Source: Thermoleophilia bacterium (GTDB lineage: Bacteria; Actinomycetota; Thermoleophilia; Gaiellales; Gaiellaceae). Taken from it: a stretch of DNA of 48,323 bases. Numbering within the stretch: position 1 is the stretch's first letter; the number at the start of each line of letters is the position of its first letter. Under the pieces are notes generated by a model. The model was not told the DNA's origin, made no database searches, and was given only the letters and a program-made list of their open reading frames with translations. This document shows positions 24,272-33,274 of this stretch, one piece after another. The stretch is from contig JAICJI010000013.1 of the NCBI GenBank assembly GCA_025928515.1, forward strand, positions 1 through 48,323, written 5' to 3'. The position numbers and the translations under genes were made by a program.

Positions 24272-26662
24272 ATGCCAGCAGGCCATCGGGGCCTACGCCC
24301 ACGCCGAGCGCTCCTCGCGCTCGCGGCAGTCGGCTGCGCGGCGCTTTTCGGCGCAGGCGGGCCCGCGCAAGCGGGACTCGGAGCAACGACCACGCTCTCG
24401 AACGACGTCGTCCACAACCTCGGCCTCGCGACGCTGACCGGGTCGGTGCCCGCGTCGCAGACGGTGACGGTCGGCGTCTTCCTGTCGAACCCGAACCAGG
24501 CTGCGGAGGATTCGTACGTCAAGCAGCTCTACGACCCGTCGAGCCCGAACTACGGCAACTACCTCGATCCCGACACCTTCAACTCGGAATTCGGCGTGCC
24601 GGCGGCGAACCTGCAGGCGGCCGAGTCCTGGCTGCAGGGAGCCGGTCTGACGGCGACTCCTGTCGACGGAGCGACCGACTACTTGCTCGCCAGCGGCAGT
24701 GCCGCGCAGGTCGAGGCCGCGTTCGGCACGCCGCTCACCACGTACACGGCGGCCGGGCGGAGCTTCTACGCGAACACGGCGGCGCCGACGGTGCCCGCAT
24801 CGCTCGCGATCTCCGACGTCCTCGGACTGAACAACTTCAACCGGCTTCACACCCCGCGCGTGCAGACGACCGGCGCCACGACGACCTCGGCGGTTCCGAC
24901 GAGCGGGAGCGTCCCGAAGACAGGCCTCCTCAGCATCAAGGATCTCTGGTCGATCTACGACGCGCCGTCCACCAACCAGGGCAACGGCCAGTCGATGGCC
25001 ATCTTCGGCTGGGGCGTCACGGACCCGGTCGTTCCGGACCTGCGTTCCTTCGAAGCCGAGTGGGGCCTGCCGGGCGTGCCGATCTCGGTCAAGAAGTACG
25101 GCGACACGTCGACGCCCGACACGAGCGGTGACGGAGCGACGGGGGAGTGGGAGCTCGACACCCAGTCTTCGACCGGCATGGCGCCGAACGTCACGTCCGA
25201 GACGCTCTACTTCGCGCGCCACAACGACGACACCGAGGCGCTCGCGGCGTTCACCGGCTGGGTGAACGACAGGAAGGGGCCGCTGCAAGGCAGCGCCTCG
25301 TTCGGCGAGTGCGAGAACGTCGGCAACGCGAACGCGATCCTCACCGACGGCATGGAGGTGCCTGGGGACAAGATCCTCGAGCAGGCGGTCGTCGAGGGAC
25401 GCACGCTCTTCTCCTCGACCGGGGACACGGGCTCCTCGTGCTCGATCATCGGCGTGCCGGTGCTCGGCTCGACGAACGGCGTCGCGACGCAGGCGTACCC
25501 GGGGCTCGAGTGGCCCTCGGTGAGCCCCTGGGCGGTCGCGGTCGGCGGCACCGATCTGACCGGTGACGGCAACACGCCGGAGCATCGGCTCGCAGAGACC
25601 GCCTGGGAATTCACGGGCGGCGGTAACTCGACGAGCGAGCCCGCCGGCAGCTACCAGCGGGGCGTCGCCTCGACGAACTGCACCTTCGATGCGAGCGGCA
25701 ATCCGACCATCTCCGGGCCTCTGTGCCGCTCGACGCCCGACGTCGCCACGATCTCGGGAGACGTCGCGACCGGCAACGGCCTCTTGATCAACAGCGACAA
25801 CGGCGCCGATTCGCAGGGCGCAGGCACGAGCCTCTCCTCGCCGCTCTGGCTGGGTGTGTGGACACGCATCCAGGCCGCGGCCGCGGGCAAGGGCCTCGGC
25901 TTCGCGAACTACAAGATCTACAAGCTCGCGCAGTCGTCCGGCGGCCGCGACTTCTACGACGTCACGGTCGGCGACAACCAGCCGTATCCCGCGAAGCCGG
26001 GGTACGACAACACGACCGGCTGGGGGACGCCCGAGATCTCGCAGATCATGCAAGACCTCACCGGCCGCCTCACGCCGGCGCGCACCACGGCCCCGGCTCC
26101 GATCGTCACGAGCCCGTCGACGACGTGCGGCAGCCTCTTCACCGACGCCGCGGGAGACGACAACTACACCTTCGGCGCCGGTGCGCCCATGGGCTCACTG
26201 CCGCAGCTCGACATCCTCAGCGGCCGGGTGGCTCTCTCGCCCGACGGCCAGACGCTCCGGACGATCATCACCGTGAACAACCTGTCGACCGCGATCCCGA
26301 CCGGCGGCGGGGAGAACGACTACCAGCTGGTCTTCACGTTCGGTGGGAACCAGTACTTCACCCAGCTCGCCGTCGAGCCCGGCGGGATCGTGAACGCGTA
26401 CGACGGTGAGCTCGTCCACGCCTCGCTCGAGACGAAGTACCTGCAGGAGCACGTCGACACCGGCACGCTCGTGCAAGGCCCGAACGGCACCGTCGAGGTC
26501 GACGCGCCGCTCGCGGACTTCCCGGGGCTGGCCGCCGGCTCGACGCTGTTGCGTCCCTCCGCGGCGACGTACGTCCGCGAGGGCGTGAACCAGGGTCCGC
26601 TCGAGCCTGCCGACTCGGGTGGGCCGACGGACGACGAGCTGCTGGGAGCGTGTTCGTCATGA
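24272..26662 (+). CDS. Secreted sedolisin (S53) protease with pro-domain
   Basis: 796-aa pro-kumamolisin-type serine-carboxyl protease. A signal sequence (RALLALAAVGCAALFGAGG) is followed by the activation domain (about 40-190; PSSPNYGNYLDPDTFNSEFG, LQAAESWLQGAGLTATPV). The catalytic domain has the Glu-x3-Asp pair in GEWELDTQSSTG, the oxyanion Asp in SSTGDTGSSCS and the nucleophile Ser in GAGTSLSSPLWLG. About 190 residues follow the protease domain and include a beta-rich region. Such enzymes degrade protein at acid pH outside the cell. ATG follows GGAGGAGA. The second protease overlaps its stop as ATGA. Confidence 0.9.
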   Translation: MPAGHRGLRPRRALLALAAVGCAALFGAGGPAQAGLGATTTLSNDVVHNLGLATLTGSVPASQTVTVGVFLSNPNQAAEDSYVKQLYDPSSPNYGNYLDPDTFNSEFGVPAANLQAAESWLQGAGLTATPVDGATDYLLASGSAAQVEAAFGTPLTTYTAAGRSFYANTAAPTVPASLAISDVLGLNNFNRLHTPRVQTTGATTTSAVPTSGSVPKTGLLSIKDLWSIYDAPSTNQGNGQSMAIFGWGVTDPVVPDLRSFEAEWGLPGVPISVKKYGDTSTPDTSGDGATGEWELDTQSSTGMAPNVTSETLYFARHNDDTEALAAFTGWVNDRKGPLQGSASFGECENVGNANAILTDGMEVPGDKILEQAVVEGRTLFSSTGDTGSSCSIIGVPVLGSTNGVATQAYPGLEWPSVSPWAVAVGGTDLTGDGNTPEHRLAETAWEFTGGGNSTSEPAGSYQRGVASTNCTFDASGNPTISGPLCRSTPDVATISGDVATGNGLLINSDNGADSQGAGTSLSSPLWLGVWTRIQAAAAGKGLGFANYKIYKLAQSSGGRDFYDVTVGDNQPYPAKPGYDNTTGWGTPEISQIMQDLTGRLTPARTTAPAPIVTSPSTTCGSLFTDAAGDDNYTFGAGAPMGSLPQLDILSGRVALSPDGQTLRTIITVNNLSTAIPTGGGENDYQLVFTFGGNQYFTQLAVEPGGIVNAYDGELVHASLETKYLQEHVDTGTLVQGPNGTVEVDAPLADFPGLAAGSTLLRPSAATYVREGVNQGPLEPADSGGPTDDELLGACSS

Positions 26663-27891
26663 GGCGCGTCCTGCTGATTGCCAGCCTCGCCGGCGTTGCA
26701 GTGCTCGGCGCCGTCGCCGTCCCACGTTCCGGGGCGGCGACGGTAGCCACGCTGCGGCCGTTCTGTACGACCGGCCCGATCCGGTGTCAGTCCTCGCTCC
26801 GCGTCGACATCCCGATCGTCCCGAATGCCACCGCGGCACACAGCGGGCTCGGTCCCGCCGACCTGAGGGCGGCCTACAAGCTCGCCTCGGCAGCCGTGAC
26901 CAACGGCAAGGGCCAGACTGTCGCGCTCGTCGACGCGTACGACGACCCGACCATCGAGTCGGACCTGAACACGTACCGCGCGTACTACGGCATCCCGCCG
27001 TGCACGACGGCGAACGGCTGCTTCAGGAAGGTGAACCAGGACGGCGAGCAGGGGAGCTATCCGCCGCTCGCCAACCCGGATTGGGAGCCGGAGATCGCGC
27101 TCGACACCGAGATGGTGTCGGCGATCTGCCCGAACTGCCACATCCTGCTCGTCGAGGCGAACTCGGCAGACGAGGCGATCGCCACGTCGAACCCGGTCCA
27201 GCACAGCGATCTCGGCGCGTCCGTCGACACCGCTGTCAATCTCGGCGCGACCGAGGTGTCGAACAGTTACGGGTCGGCCGGACCGGAGCCCGACTCGACC
27301 TTCTTCGACCACTACTACGACCATCCCGGCGTCGCGATCACCGCGGGCACGGGCGACTTCGACTACGGGACGGCCTGGCCCGGAACCTCTCCGTACGTGA
27401 CCGCGGTCGGCGGGACGGAGCTGGTCCAGGACCCGACCACGGCGCGCGGCTGGAGCGAGTCCGTCTGGGGTAGCGCCTTCCCCGGTGTTCTCCCGAACGA
27501 GGCGCAGGGCACCGGCAGCGGCTGCTCGACGTGGGAGCCGAAGCCTGCATGGCAGCACGACGCCGGCTGCGCCAATCGGACGGACGCCGACGTCTCCGCG
27601 GTCGCGGACAACGTCGCGATCTACGACTCCTCGCCCGAGGTGGGCGGCTGGGGCGTTGTCGCCGGGACGAGCATCGCCACGCCGGTCATCGCCTCCGTAT
27701 ATGCGCTGGCCGGGAACGCGAAGTCGGTCGTGTACGGCTCGTATCCGTACAGCCATCAGTCCAGTCTCTTCGACGTCACGCAGGGGTCGAACTTCACGCC
27801 GAGCTCGGTGTGCGGCTACCTCTGCACCGCCGAGCCCGGCTACGACGGCCCGACGGGCCTCGGGACGCCGAACGGCAGCGGCGGGTTCTAG
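26659..27891 (+). CDS. Secreted sedolisin-like protease without large pro-domain
   Basis: About 410 aa with a signal peptide (VLLIASLAGVAVLGAVAVPRSGA). The S53 catalytic set is complete: Glu-x3-Asp in EPEIALDTEMVSAICPNC, the oxyanion Asp in TAGTGDFDYG and Ser in VAGTSIATPVIASVYAL. Unlike the preceding gene there is almost no activation domain: the enzyme starts at GLGPADLRAAYKL soon after the signal. ATG 26659 overlaps the upstream stop (ATGA) and has GGGAG 11 bp before it, so the two proteases are one coupled operon. It may be processed by, or act together with, the first protease. Confidence 0.88.
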   Translation: MRRVLLIASLAGVAVLGAVAVPRSGAATVATLRPFCTTGPIRCQSSLRVDIPIVPNATAAHSGLGPADLRAAYKLASAAVTNGKGQTVALVDAYDDPTIESDLNTYRAYYGIPPCTTANGCFRKVNQDGEQGSYPPLANPDWEPEIALDTEMVSAICPNCHILLVEANSADEAIATSNPVQHSDLGASVDTAVNLGATEVSNSYGSAGPEPDSTFFDHYYDHPGVAITAGTGDFDYGTAWPGTSPYVTAVGGTELVQDPTTARGWSESVWGSAFPGVLPNEAQGTGSGCSTWEPKPAWQHDAGCANRTDADVSAVADNVAIYDSSPEVGGWGVVAGTSIATPVIASVYALAGNAKSVVYGSYPYSHQSSLFDVTQGSNFTPSSVCGYLCTAEPGYDGPTGLGTPNGSGGF

Positions 27892-27902
27892 CCTCCGAGG
27901 GG

Positions 27903-27942
27903 GAGCGAGAGGGCCGCCGCTGCGGCGGCGGCCCCCTCGCTC
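27903..27942. terminator. Terminator hairpin after the protease operon
   Basis: An 18-bp stem (27903-27920 with 27925-27942) with one A-C mismatch and a 4-nt loop TGCG, 11 bp after the stop codon. Confidence 0.8.
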
Positions 27943-27993
27943 GGAGGACGGCCGAAGGCGACCCGCGACGATCGCTGGCACCATGGCCTGTAG

Positions 27994-28662
27994 ATGAAAG
28001 GCATCGCCATCCTCGCTCTCAGCGCCGTTCTCGCGGTCACCGCGGGAACGAGTCACGCGGCGACCCGCCATGCGTCACTCCAGGCCGGCGTCGCACGCCT
28101 CACGCATACCCAGTCGCGCGAGATCCGTGCGGCCGGCGAGTGGCACCGGGGCTGCCCGGTCTGGATGTCCGAGCTGCGCGTCCTCACGTATCGCTACTAC
28201 GGGTTCGACCACGGGGCGCATCTCGGGCAGATCGTCGTGAACATGAGCGTCGCGCACCCGCTCGCCGACGTCTTCGCAAAGCTCTACCGCCTGCGATTCC
28301 CGATCCGGGACGGCGCCTTCGCGTCGACCTACGGCCCACATCCGGACCAGAGCGGCGACGTCACCGCGTCGTTCGAGTGCCGCAACGCTGCCGCGTCGCC
28401 GTGCAGCGGCGGCAGGACGCACCATTGGTCGATGCACGCCTTCGGTGAGGCAGTCGACCTGGATCCCCGCGAGAACCCGTACGTGGGGTGTGGGATGACG
28501 CGCGACAAGACAGCGATCTCGTACATGAAGCGGTCTCATCACCGGCCCGGAATGGTCACGCCGGCAGTGCGTAGCGCCTTCGCGTCGATCGGCTGGGGCT
28601 GGGGAGGCTCCTGGTTCGGCTCGACGAAGGACTACATGCACTTCTCCACCAACGGTCACTAG
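27994..28662 (+). CDS. Secreted M15-type peptidase (D-Ala-D-Ala carboxypeptidase-like)
   Basis: 222 aa with a signal peptide (IAILALSAVLAVTAGTSHA). The zinc site of the M15 family is visible: His and Asp of the HxxGxAxD motif in SMHAFGEAVDLDP, and the Asp-x2-His in KDYMHFS near the C-terminus. M15 enzymes cut cell-wall peptides (D-Ala-D-Ala or L-Ala-D-Glu bonds). Four cysteines (GCPVW, ECRNAAASPC, VGCGM) probably form disulfides outside the cell. It is followed 5 bp later by an uncharacterised secreted protein, so they may be co-transcribed. Confidence 0.85.
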   Translation: MKGIAILALSAVLAVTAGTSHAATRHASLQAGVARLTHTQSREIRAAGEWHRGCPVWMSELRVLTYRYYGFDHGAHLGQIVVNMSVAHPLADVFAKLYRLRFPIRDGAFASTYGPHPDQSGDVTASFECRNAAASPCSGGRTHHWSMHAFGEAVDLDPRENPYVGCGMTRDKTAISYMKRSHHRPGMVTPAVRSAFASIGWGWGGSWFGSTKDYMHFSTNGH

Positions 28663-28667
28663 GACAG

Positions 28668-29240
28668 ATGCTTCGAATCGGTGCGGCCATCGGCTTCGCC
28701 CTAGTCGTGACGGCGAGTGCGTTCGCCGCGTCCGCGACCCCGGCCTCCGTCCTCGACCGGACGTATTCGTGCCGCGTCCGGCCGGAGCACTACGTCGACG
28801 TCAACACGAGCGTCACCCTGCCGCCGGAGCAGGGTTATCCGAGACCGGCGCAACTGTGGCTGGACACGGTGCACAAGACCCAGCTGATCGGCGGCCTGCA
28901 TGCGGTGGTGGCGCAGGTGCGGTTCGAGGCTGCGAAGAACAGCCTCAGCGTCGACAAGTCGCTGTGTCGTTCCTCGTCGCGTGAGGTCGCGCTCGATCCG
29001 GCCCGGATCCCGCTCTATGCGACGGCCACGCCGGACCGCTTCGGCCAGATCGACGCTCGTTGCGCGACCTCCAAGCGCGTGCTCGTCCGGTTCCGGATCA
29101 GGCTGACGGCCGGCAAGCCCGTGCGGGCGCTGTTCGCAATCCGCAACGACTCCGCCAAGAGGAAGCCGGTCGAGTTCGTCAGGTGGAGCCCGACCAAGAT
29201 CACCGGCTACCTGGGGAAGAGCTGCACAGACACGTCTTAG
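28668..29240 (+). CDS. Secreted protein of unknown function
   Basis: 190 aa with a signal peptide (IGAAIGFALVVTASAFAASA). The mature part has four cysteines (SCRVRPEHY, DKSLCRSS, DARCATSK, GKSCTDTS) spaced for two disulfides and is predicted mainly beta. I recognise no family. It follows the M15 peptidase gene by 5 bp and is followed almost at once by another secreted-protein gene, so the three likely form one operon. Confidence 0.65.
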   Translation: MLRIGAAIGFALVVTASAFAASATPASVLDRTYSCRVRPEHYVDVNTSVTLPPEQGYPRPAQLWLDTVHKTQLIGGLHAVVAQVRFEAAKNSLSVDKSLCRSSSREVALDPARIPLYATATPDRFGQIDARCATSKRVLVRFRIRLTAGKPVRALFAIRNDSAKRKPVEFVRWSPTKITGYLGKSCTDTS

Positions 29241-29242
29241 CG

Positions 29243-30352
29243 GTGGTGATGCTGGCGGCGGCGCTCGTGCCTGCCGCGCCCGCTGGCAGCGCACATCGCG
29301 TGCAGCTCGCGCTCGTGCCGCTGCCGAAGTCGGCGCTCGGCGCCTCTGTTGACGGACTCTCGCTCGCGCGTGCCTCCGGGCCTGTCTCGAACGCCGAGGC
29401 CGCGTTGCACGCGGCCAACACGACGAAGGCGAAGCTCGAGAAGCTCGGCCGTCTCAACGGCTACGTCCTGGAGTACGGGAATGCGTTCACCGGCCGGCCG
29501 GGCATCACAGACGTGCACACCGGCGTCGAGCGGTATAAAACGGCCGCCGACGCCAGGCGGGGCCTCGCCTTCTGGCAGAAGCAGGACTCCAGGTTCGCCA
29601 CGCTGAACCAGCCGGGCTTCGCGGTCACTAGCGTTCCGGTCGAGCTCCCCGCCGTCGGAGCGAGGCACTTCGCCCAGCTCACGAGCTACAGCGCGTCGAA
29701 CATCGCGCCCGTCTCGGGGCTCGACGAGCAGGTGGCCGACGGCCGCTACGTCCTCGACGTCATCGTCACTGCCGGCGATGCCGCGACCGCTCAGGCCCTC
29801 GCCCCGAAGCTCGCGCAGAAGCTCGACGCTCGGCTCCGCCTCGCACTCAGAGGCCGGCTGCACGCGAAGCCCGTGAGGCTGCCGAAGCAGAAGGCGGGCC
29901 CGCCGCCCGGCGGACCGGATTTGAGGCAGCTCGGGCTCAGGGCCTCCGATCTCGTCGGCAAGGCGACCGCCTACAAGAAGTACGTCGCCGATCCGGCCGC
30001 CGTCTCGGACTACAGCGTCTTGATTGTCCCGGCTGGGCCGTTCGACCTCCTCGACCAGGAGATCGAGTGGTATCCGTCTGCGAACGAGGCGAGTTTTTTC
30101 GCCGACTTCAGGAACGCGGCCGCGCTGGCGGCGCCCGGCGCGAGCGCACTCGACCTGAACCGCCTCGGGGACGGGGCAGAGGGGACCGTGGTCCAGAGCT
30201 CTTCGCTCAGCGCGGGGTTCGTCGTCCTCTCCAGCGGCCATTTGACGGAGTTCCTCTTCGTGGACTCGCAGGGCGCGATCGACCCGAACGCCGTCACGAA
30301 CGTCGCCCAGATCGCCGCGAGCCGGATCGACGCAGCAGGACTGGGAAGCTAA
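29243..30352 (+). CDS. Secreted protein of unknown function (about 369 aa)
   Basis: The start is one of three adjacent codons, GTG 29243, GTG 29246 or ATG 29249; all give a signal peptide (MLAAALVPAAPAGSA). The rest has two similar-looking halves, each with a ...YKT/YKKY...F.D.. pattern and hydrophobic strands (YVLDVIVTAGDAATAQALAP; GFVVLSSGHLTEFLFVDS). Such layouts occur in secreted proteins of actinobacteria with no assigned role. No catalytic motif is seen. The end overlaps the YjbQ gene by 4 bp. Confidence 0.6.
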   Translation: MVMLAAALVPAAPAGSAHRVQLALVPLPKSALGASVDGLSLARASGPVSNAEAALHAANTTKAKLEKLGRLNGYVLEYGNAFTGRPGITDVHTGVERYKTAADARRGLAFWQKQDSRFATLNQPGFAVTSVPVELPAVGARHFAQLTSYSASNIAPVSGLDEQVADGRYVLDVIVTAGDAATAQALAPKLAQKLDARLRLALRGRLHAKPVRLPKQKAGPPPGGPDLRQLGLRASDLVGKATAYKKYVADPAAVSDYSVLIVPAGPFDLLDQEIEWYPSANEASFFADFRNAAALAAPGASALDLNRLGDGAEGTVVQSSSLSAGFVVLSSGHLTEFLFVDSQGAIDPNAVTNVAQIAASRIDAAGLGS

Positions 30353-30813
30353 GAGCCGACGACCTGGACGAGCCAGCGCCGGTCGCGCTCGCGGTCGAGC
30401 TCGATGAAGAGCACGCGCTGCCACGTCCCGAGCTGAAGCTCGCCGTCGCGCACGGGGACCGACTCGCCGGCGGTGCCGAGCAGCATCGCCATGCAGTGGG
30501 AGTGGCCGTTGCCCTGATCCATGTCCTCGGGACAGATGTTCTCGGTGCGGCGGTCCCAGTCGTCGTGCGCGTAGTAGCTCTCGCTTGGCACGAGCCGGCG
30601 GAGCAGGTCGCAGAAATCCTCGAGGAACCCCGTCTCCATCTCGTTCACGCGCACACAGCACGTCGTGTGCGGCGAGTAGATGCAGGCGATCCCGTCGACG
30701 ACGCCGCTGTCCCGGACGGCGTTCTGCACGTCCTCCGTGATGTCGTTGACGGTGAGGCCGCCGGCGGTGCGCAGACGCGTCTCGTGCTGGAACACCCTCA
30801 TCGTGGCGGCCAT
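30349..30813 (-). CDS. yjbQ: YjbQ/UPF0047 family protein
   Basis: 154 aa. The conserved family segments are present: HTTCCVRVNE, the long loop with DDWDRRTEN, NGHSHCMAMLLG, GELQLGTWQRVLFIELD and a final LVQVVG strand. E. coli YjbQ has weak thiamin-phosphate synthase activity in vitro and its real role is open. The His residues in HTTCC and NGHSHC are the likely metal or phosphate site. The start could also be the second ATG at 30801; neither has a Shine-Dalgarno. Confidence 0.88.
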   Translation of the reverse strand: MAATMRVFQHETRLRTAGGLTVNDITEDVQNAVRDSGVVDGIACIYSPHTTCCVRVNEMETGFLEDFCDLLRRLVPSESYYAHDDWDRRTENICPEDMDQGNGHSHCMAMLLGTAGESVPVRDGELQLGTWQRVLFIELDRERDRRWLVQVVGS

Positions 30814-31043
30814 TCTGCGGGAATCGTTACCCGACGCGCCGGTCGAACCTGCACACCCTCAGTGGATCCTGCAGGACCAGGCCCGAAACCTCGGGCAGAT
30901 CCTCCGGGATCGAAGCCGTGTCGAGCCAGTTCGGTTTTGACGGATCAGCGGGTGGCCACCCATCAGGGGCAGTCCCCGGACACTGGCCGAGGAGTTTGCT
31001 CCATTCGTTGCTCCAATTGGGCCGCGCAGTGATCACCGACGCA

Positions 31044-31072
31044 CGAAAGGCCCCGGTTACGAGGGCCTTTCG
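31044..31072 (-). terminator. tRNA terminator hairpin
   Basis: A 10-bp stem CGAAAGGCCC/GGGCCTTTCG with a 9-nt loop, 2 bp past the 3' end of the tRNA gene. There is no T run after it. The rest of 30814-31043, between the YjbQ gene and this hairpin, holds no gene I can support. Confidence 0.7.
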
Positions 31073-31074
31073 CA

Positions 31075-31148
<74 letters not shown>

Positions 31149-31176
31149 GGCTTGCCTATCTAAGCCAAAAACGCCC

Positions 31177-31683
31177 TCACGTGAAGATGATCTGGCCGCC
31201 GGCTGCCTTTTCGTAGAACTCGCCGACGCTGATGATGTCCTCGACCTGGGGGACGAAGGCGTTCATCGTCAGCCCGAACATGTCCACCGTGGCCTTGCAG
31301 GCGTAGAGGTGGACGCCGGAGTCGTGGACGAGCTCGATGAATTCGGGGATCGGCGGGATGTCGATCTTCTCCATCTGCCGCTTCATCATCCAGGTGGCGA
31401 GCGCCGAGAAGCCCGGGACGGCGCCGAGCCAGGTCGCCATGTGCATGCCGGGGTTGCCGACGGTGGCGACCTTGATCTTCTCGTAACGGTCCTTGCGGAT
31501 CGCGTCGAGGCCGAAGAAGGTGAAGAAGAGGTCGGCTTCGATGCCCTCCATGCGGGCGCCGTTGGCCATGATCAGCGCGGGGTAGATGCCTTCGAGCGAG
31601 CCCTTGGAGACGACGATCGCGACCTTCTCGATCGTCTCGCGCTCGTCGCTGAGCATTGATGGTTGTTCGATCAGCTCGGTCAT
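31177..31683 (-). CDS. DsrE-family (DsrE2-type) sulfur carrier protein
   Basis: 168 aa of the larger DsrE/DsrF/DrsH-like group: KVAIVVSKGSLEGIYPALIMA, GIEADLFFTFFGLDAI, a middle insertion with two Met-rich helices (TWMMKRQMEKID), and the active-site segment VHLYACKATVDMFGL with C129. Such proteins carry persulfide between oxidising enzymes. It is the last gene of an OsmC-SQR-TusE-DsrE operon. Start ATG follows GGAGGAT; only 11 bp separate it from the TusE gene. Compare the CxxC-rich small DsrE at 2183, a different branch. Confidence 0.88.
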   Translation of the reverse strand: MTELIEQPSMLSDERETIEKVAIVVSKGSLEGIYPALIMANGARMEGIEADLFFTFFGLDAIRKDRYEKIKVATVGNPGMHMATWLGAVPGFSALATWMMKRQMEKIDIPPIPEFIELVHDSGVHLYACKATVDMFGLTMNAFVPQVEDIISVGEFYEKAAGGQIIFT

Positions 31684-31694
31684 CGTCGATCCTC

Positions 31695-32009
31695 CTAGAT
31701 GCAGCCCTTGGGCTTGGGGATGCCGCCGATCTTGGCGGCGAGCTTGGCGGGCCCTTCGGGGAAGAGCTGGTAGAGCTCCTTGATCGGAACGCCGGACTCC
31801 TTGCCCAGCGAACGGATCGACGGTGCGGTGCCGGTTCCCAGGAAGCGCTCGCGCATGAAGCGGACGACGAGCCAGTGGCGGTCGGTCAGCTCCGCGATCC
31901 CGTTCTCGGCGGCGATCGTCTCGGCGATCTGCTCGTTCCACTGTTCGGGGTTCGTGAGGAACCCTTCGCCGTCGACGTCCACGGTGTCGGTGCTCAGGGT
32001 TGTGGTCAT
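31695..32009 (-). CDS. tusE: TusE/DsrC family protein (single-cysteine form)
   Basis: 104 aa with the family order FLTNPEQWNEQIAETIAAENG, LTDRHWLVVRFMRERF and the C-terminal arm IGGIPKPKGCI. The penultimate cysteine C103 that carries persulfide is present. The second cysteine found 11 residues earlier in true DsrC is Ala92 here, so it should act as a sulfur carrier (TusE/RspA type), not form the DsrC trisulfide. It lies 14 bp from the SQR gene and 11 bp from the DsrE gene. ATG is preceded by AAAGGAGCACAAG. Confidence 0.9.
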   Translation of the reverse strand: MTTTLSTDTVDVDGEGFLTNPEQWNEQIAETIAAENGIAELTDRHWLVVRFMRERFLGTGTAPSIRSLGKESGVPIKELYQLFPEGPAKLAAKIGGIPKPKGCI

Positions 32010-32023
32010 CTTGTGCTCCTTTC

Positions 32024-33274
32024 TCAGGAGGGAACGGGGAGGGTCTTCTTGCCGCGGGCCGGCATCGCGGGGCCGATGCCGGGGAGCTCGCGGCCGGGCA
32101 GCAGCGCGTGCCAGTAGACCCACTGGAACGCGAGCTTGCCGAGGTGGTTGAGGCGCGACTCGCGTAGGAGCGGCAGCCCGAAGGCGCTCGGGAAATGGCC
32201 CGGAAGCGGCTCGGTCTCGTAGTTGAAATCGATCAGCAGCGCCTTGTGGAAGCCGGTCTCGATGAAGCAATTCGCGTGCCCGTCGAAGCCGCGCTCGAGC
32301 TCCCGGCCGGCGAAGTACCGGCCGATGTTCTCACTCAGGATCTCGGCCTCGAAGTGCGTGACCGAGCCGGCCTTCGACGTCGGCAGGTCGGTCGCATCGC
32401 CGAGCGCGAAGACGTTCGACTTGACGGTCGTCTGCAGCGTCTTCTTGTCGGTGGGGACGAAGCCGAGCGAGTCGGCCATCCCCGGCGTGCGCTCGAGATA
32501 GGCGGATCCGCCGTGCAGCGGGACGGTGACGAGCAGGTCGAAGTCGAGCTCGCGGCCGTCGTAGGAGCCGAGCTTCCCGCCGACGCCGTCGACCTCACCC
32601 GCGTTGAACTCGGTCACCAGCTCGATCTCCTTCTCGGCGAGCAGGCCGGCGAGGTGCTGCGAGGCGACCGGCTTCGTGAAAGCGCCGTCGAGCGGCGTCG
32701 CGTAGACGAGCTCCGTGCGCGCACGGATACCTCGCTCGCGCAGGGTCCAGTCCGCGAGGAAGACGAACTCGAGCGGCGCGACCGGGCACTTGATCGGCAT
32801 GTCGACGAGATTGACGACGAGCCGGCCGCCGTCGAAGCGCTCGAGCGCACCGCGGAGCGCATCGGCCCCCTCGGGCGTGTAGAAGGTGAAGACGCGGTCG
32901 TTCCAGCCCGGCCCATCCAGGCCCTCGGTCTCCTCCGGCTGCAGGCGCACGCCGGACGCGACGACGAGCACGTCGTAGGGGATCACGTCACCGTCGAGGA
33001 GCACGACCTCCTCGCGGTCGAGCTCGACCCACGCGACCTCCGCCTCGTGAAAGATGACCCCGTCATGCAGTTGTCGGCGGCGCGGCCGCACGATCTCGTC
33101 GAGCGACGTGAGCCCGAACGGGACGAAGAGAAGGCCGGGCTGGTAGACGTGACGATCGTCGCGGTCGACGACATGGATCTCCGCCTCGTCCGGGCCGAAC
33201 CGGCGGCGGAGGCGGTTCGCGGTCATCGTGCCGCCAGTGCCTCCGCCCAGGATCACAATCTGCTTCCTGCTCAC
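32024..33274 (-). CDS. Sulfide:quinone oxidoreductase-like flavoprotein
   Basis: 416-aa FAD-dependent pyridine-nucleotide-disulfide-type enzyme. The FAD dinucleotide motif is IVILGGGTGGTMTANRLRR near residues 6-24 and the second FAD contact is VFALGDATDLPTSKAG (288-303). Two cysteines at positions used by SQR are C163 (PIKCPVAP) and C336 (NCFIETG), fitting a polysulfide-bridging pair. The end (FQWVYWHALLPGR) is typical of SQR-type proteins near DsrE genes. The family oxidises sulfide to polysulfide and reduces quinone or another acceptor. GTG start overlaps the OsmC stop (GTGA). Confidence 0.85.
   Translation of the reverse strand: MSRKQIVILGGGTGGTMTANRLRRRFGPDEAEIHVVDRDDRHVYQPGLLFVPFGLTSLDEIVRPRRRQLHDGVIFHEAEVAWVELDREEVVLLDGDVIPYDVLVVASGVRLQPEETEGLDGPGWNDRVFTFYTPEGADALRGALERFDGGRLVVNLVDMPIKCPVAPLEFVFLADWTLRERGIRARTELVYATPLDGAFTKPVASQHLAGLLAEKEIELVTEFNAGEVDGVGGKLGSYDGRELDFDLLVTVPLHGGSAYLERTPGMADSLGFVPTDKKTLQTTVKSNVFALGDATDLPTSKAGSVTHFEAEILSENIGRYFAGRELERGFDGHANCFIETGFHKALLIDFNYETEPLPGHFPSAFGLPLLRESRLNHLGKLAFQWVYWHALLPGRELPGIGPAMPARGKKTLPVPS

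Noticed and set aside
26320-28071. Minus-strand frame of 583 codons opposite the proteases
   Set aside because: Antisense to two sedolisins with full catalytic sets.
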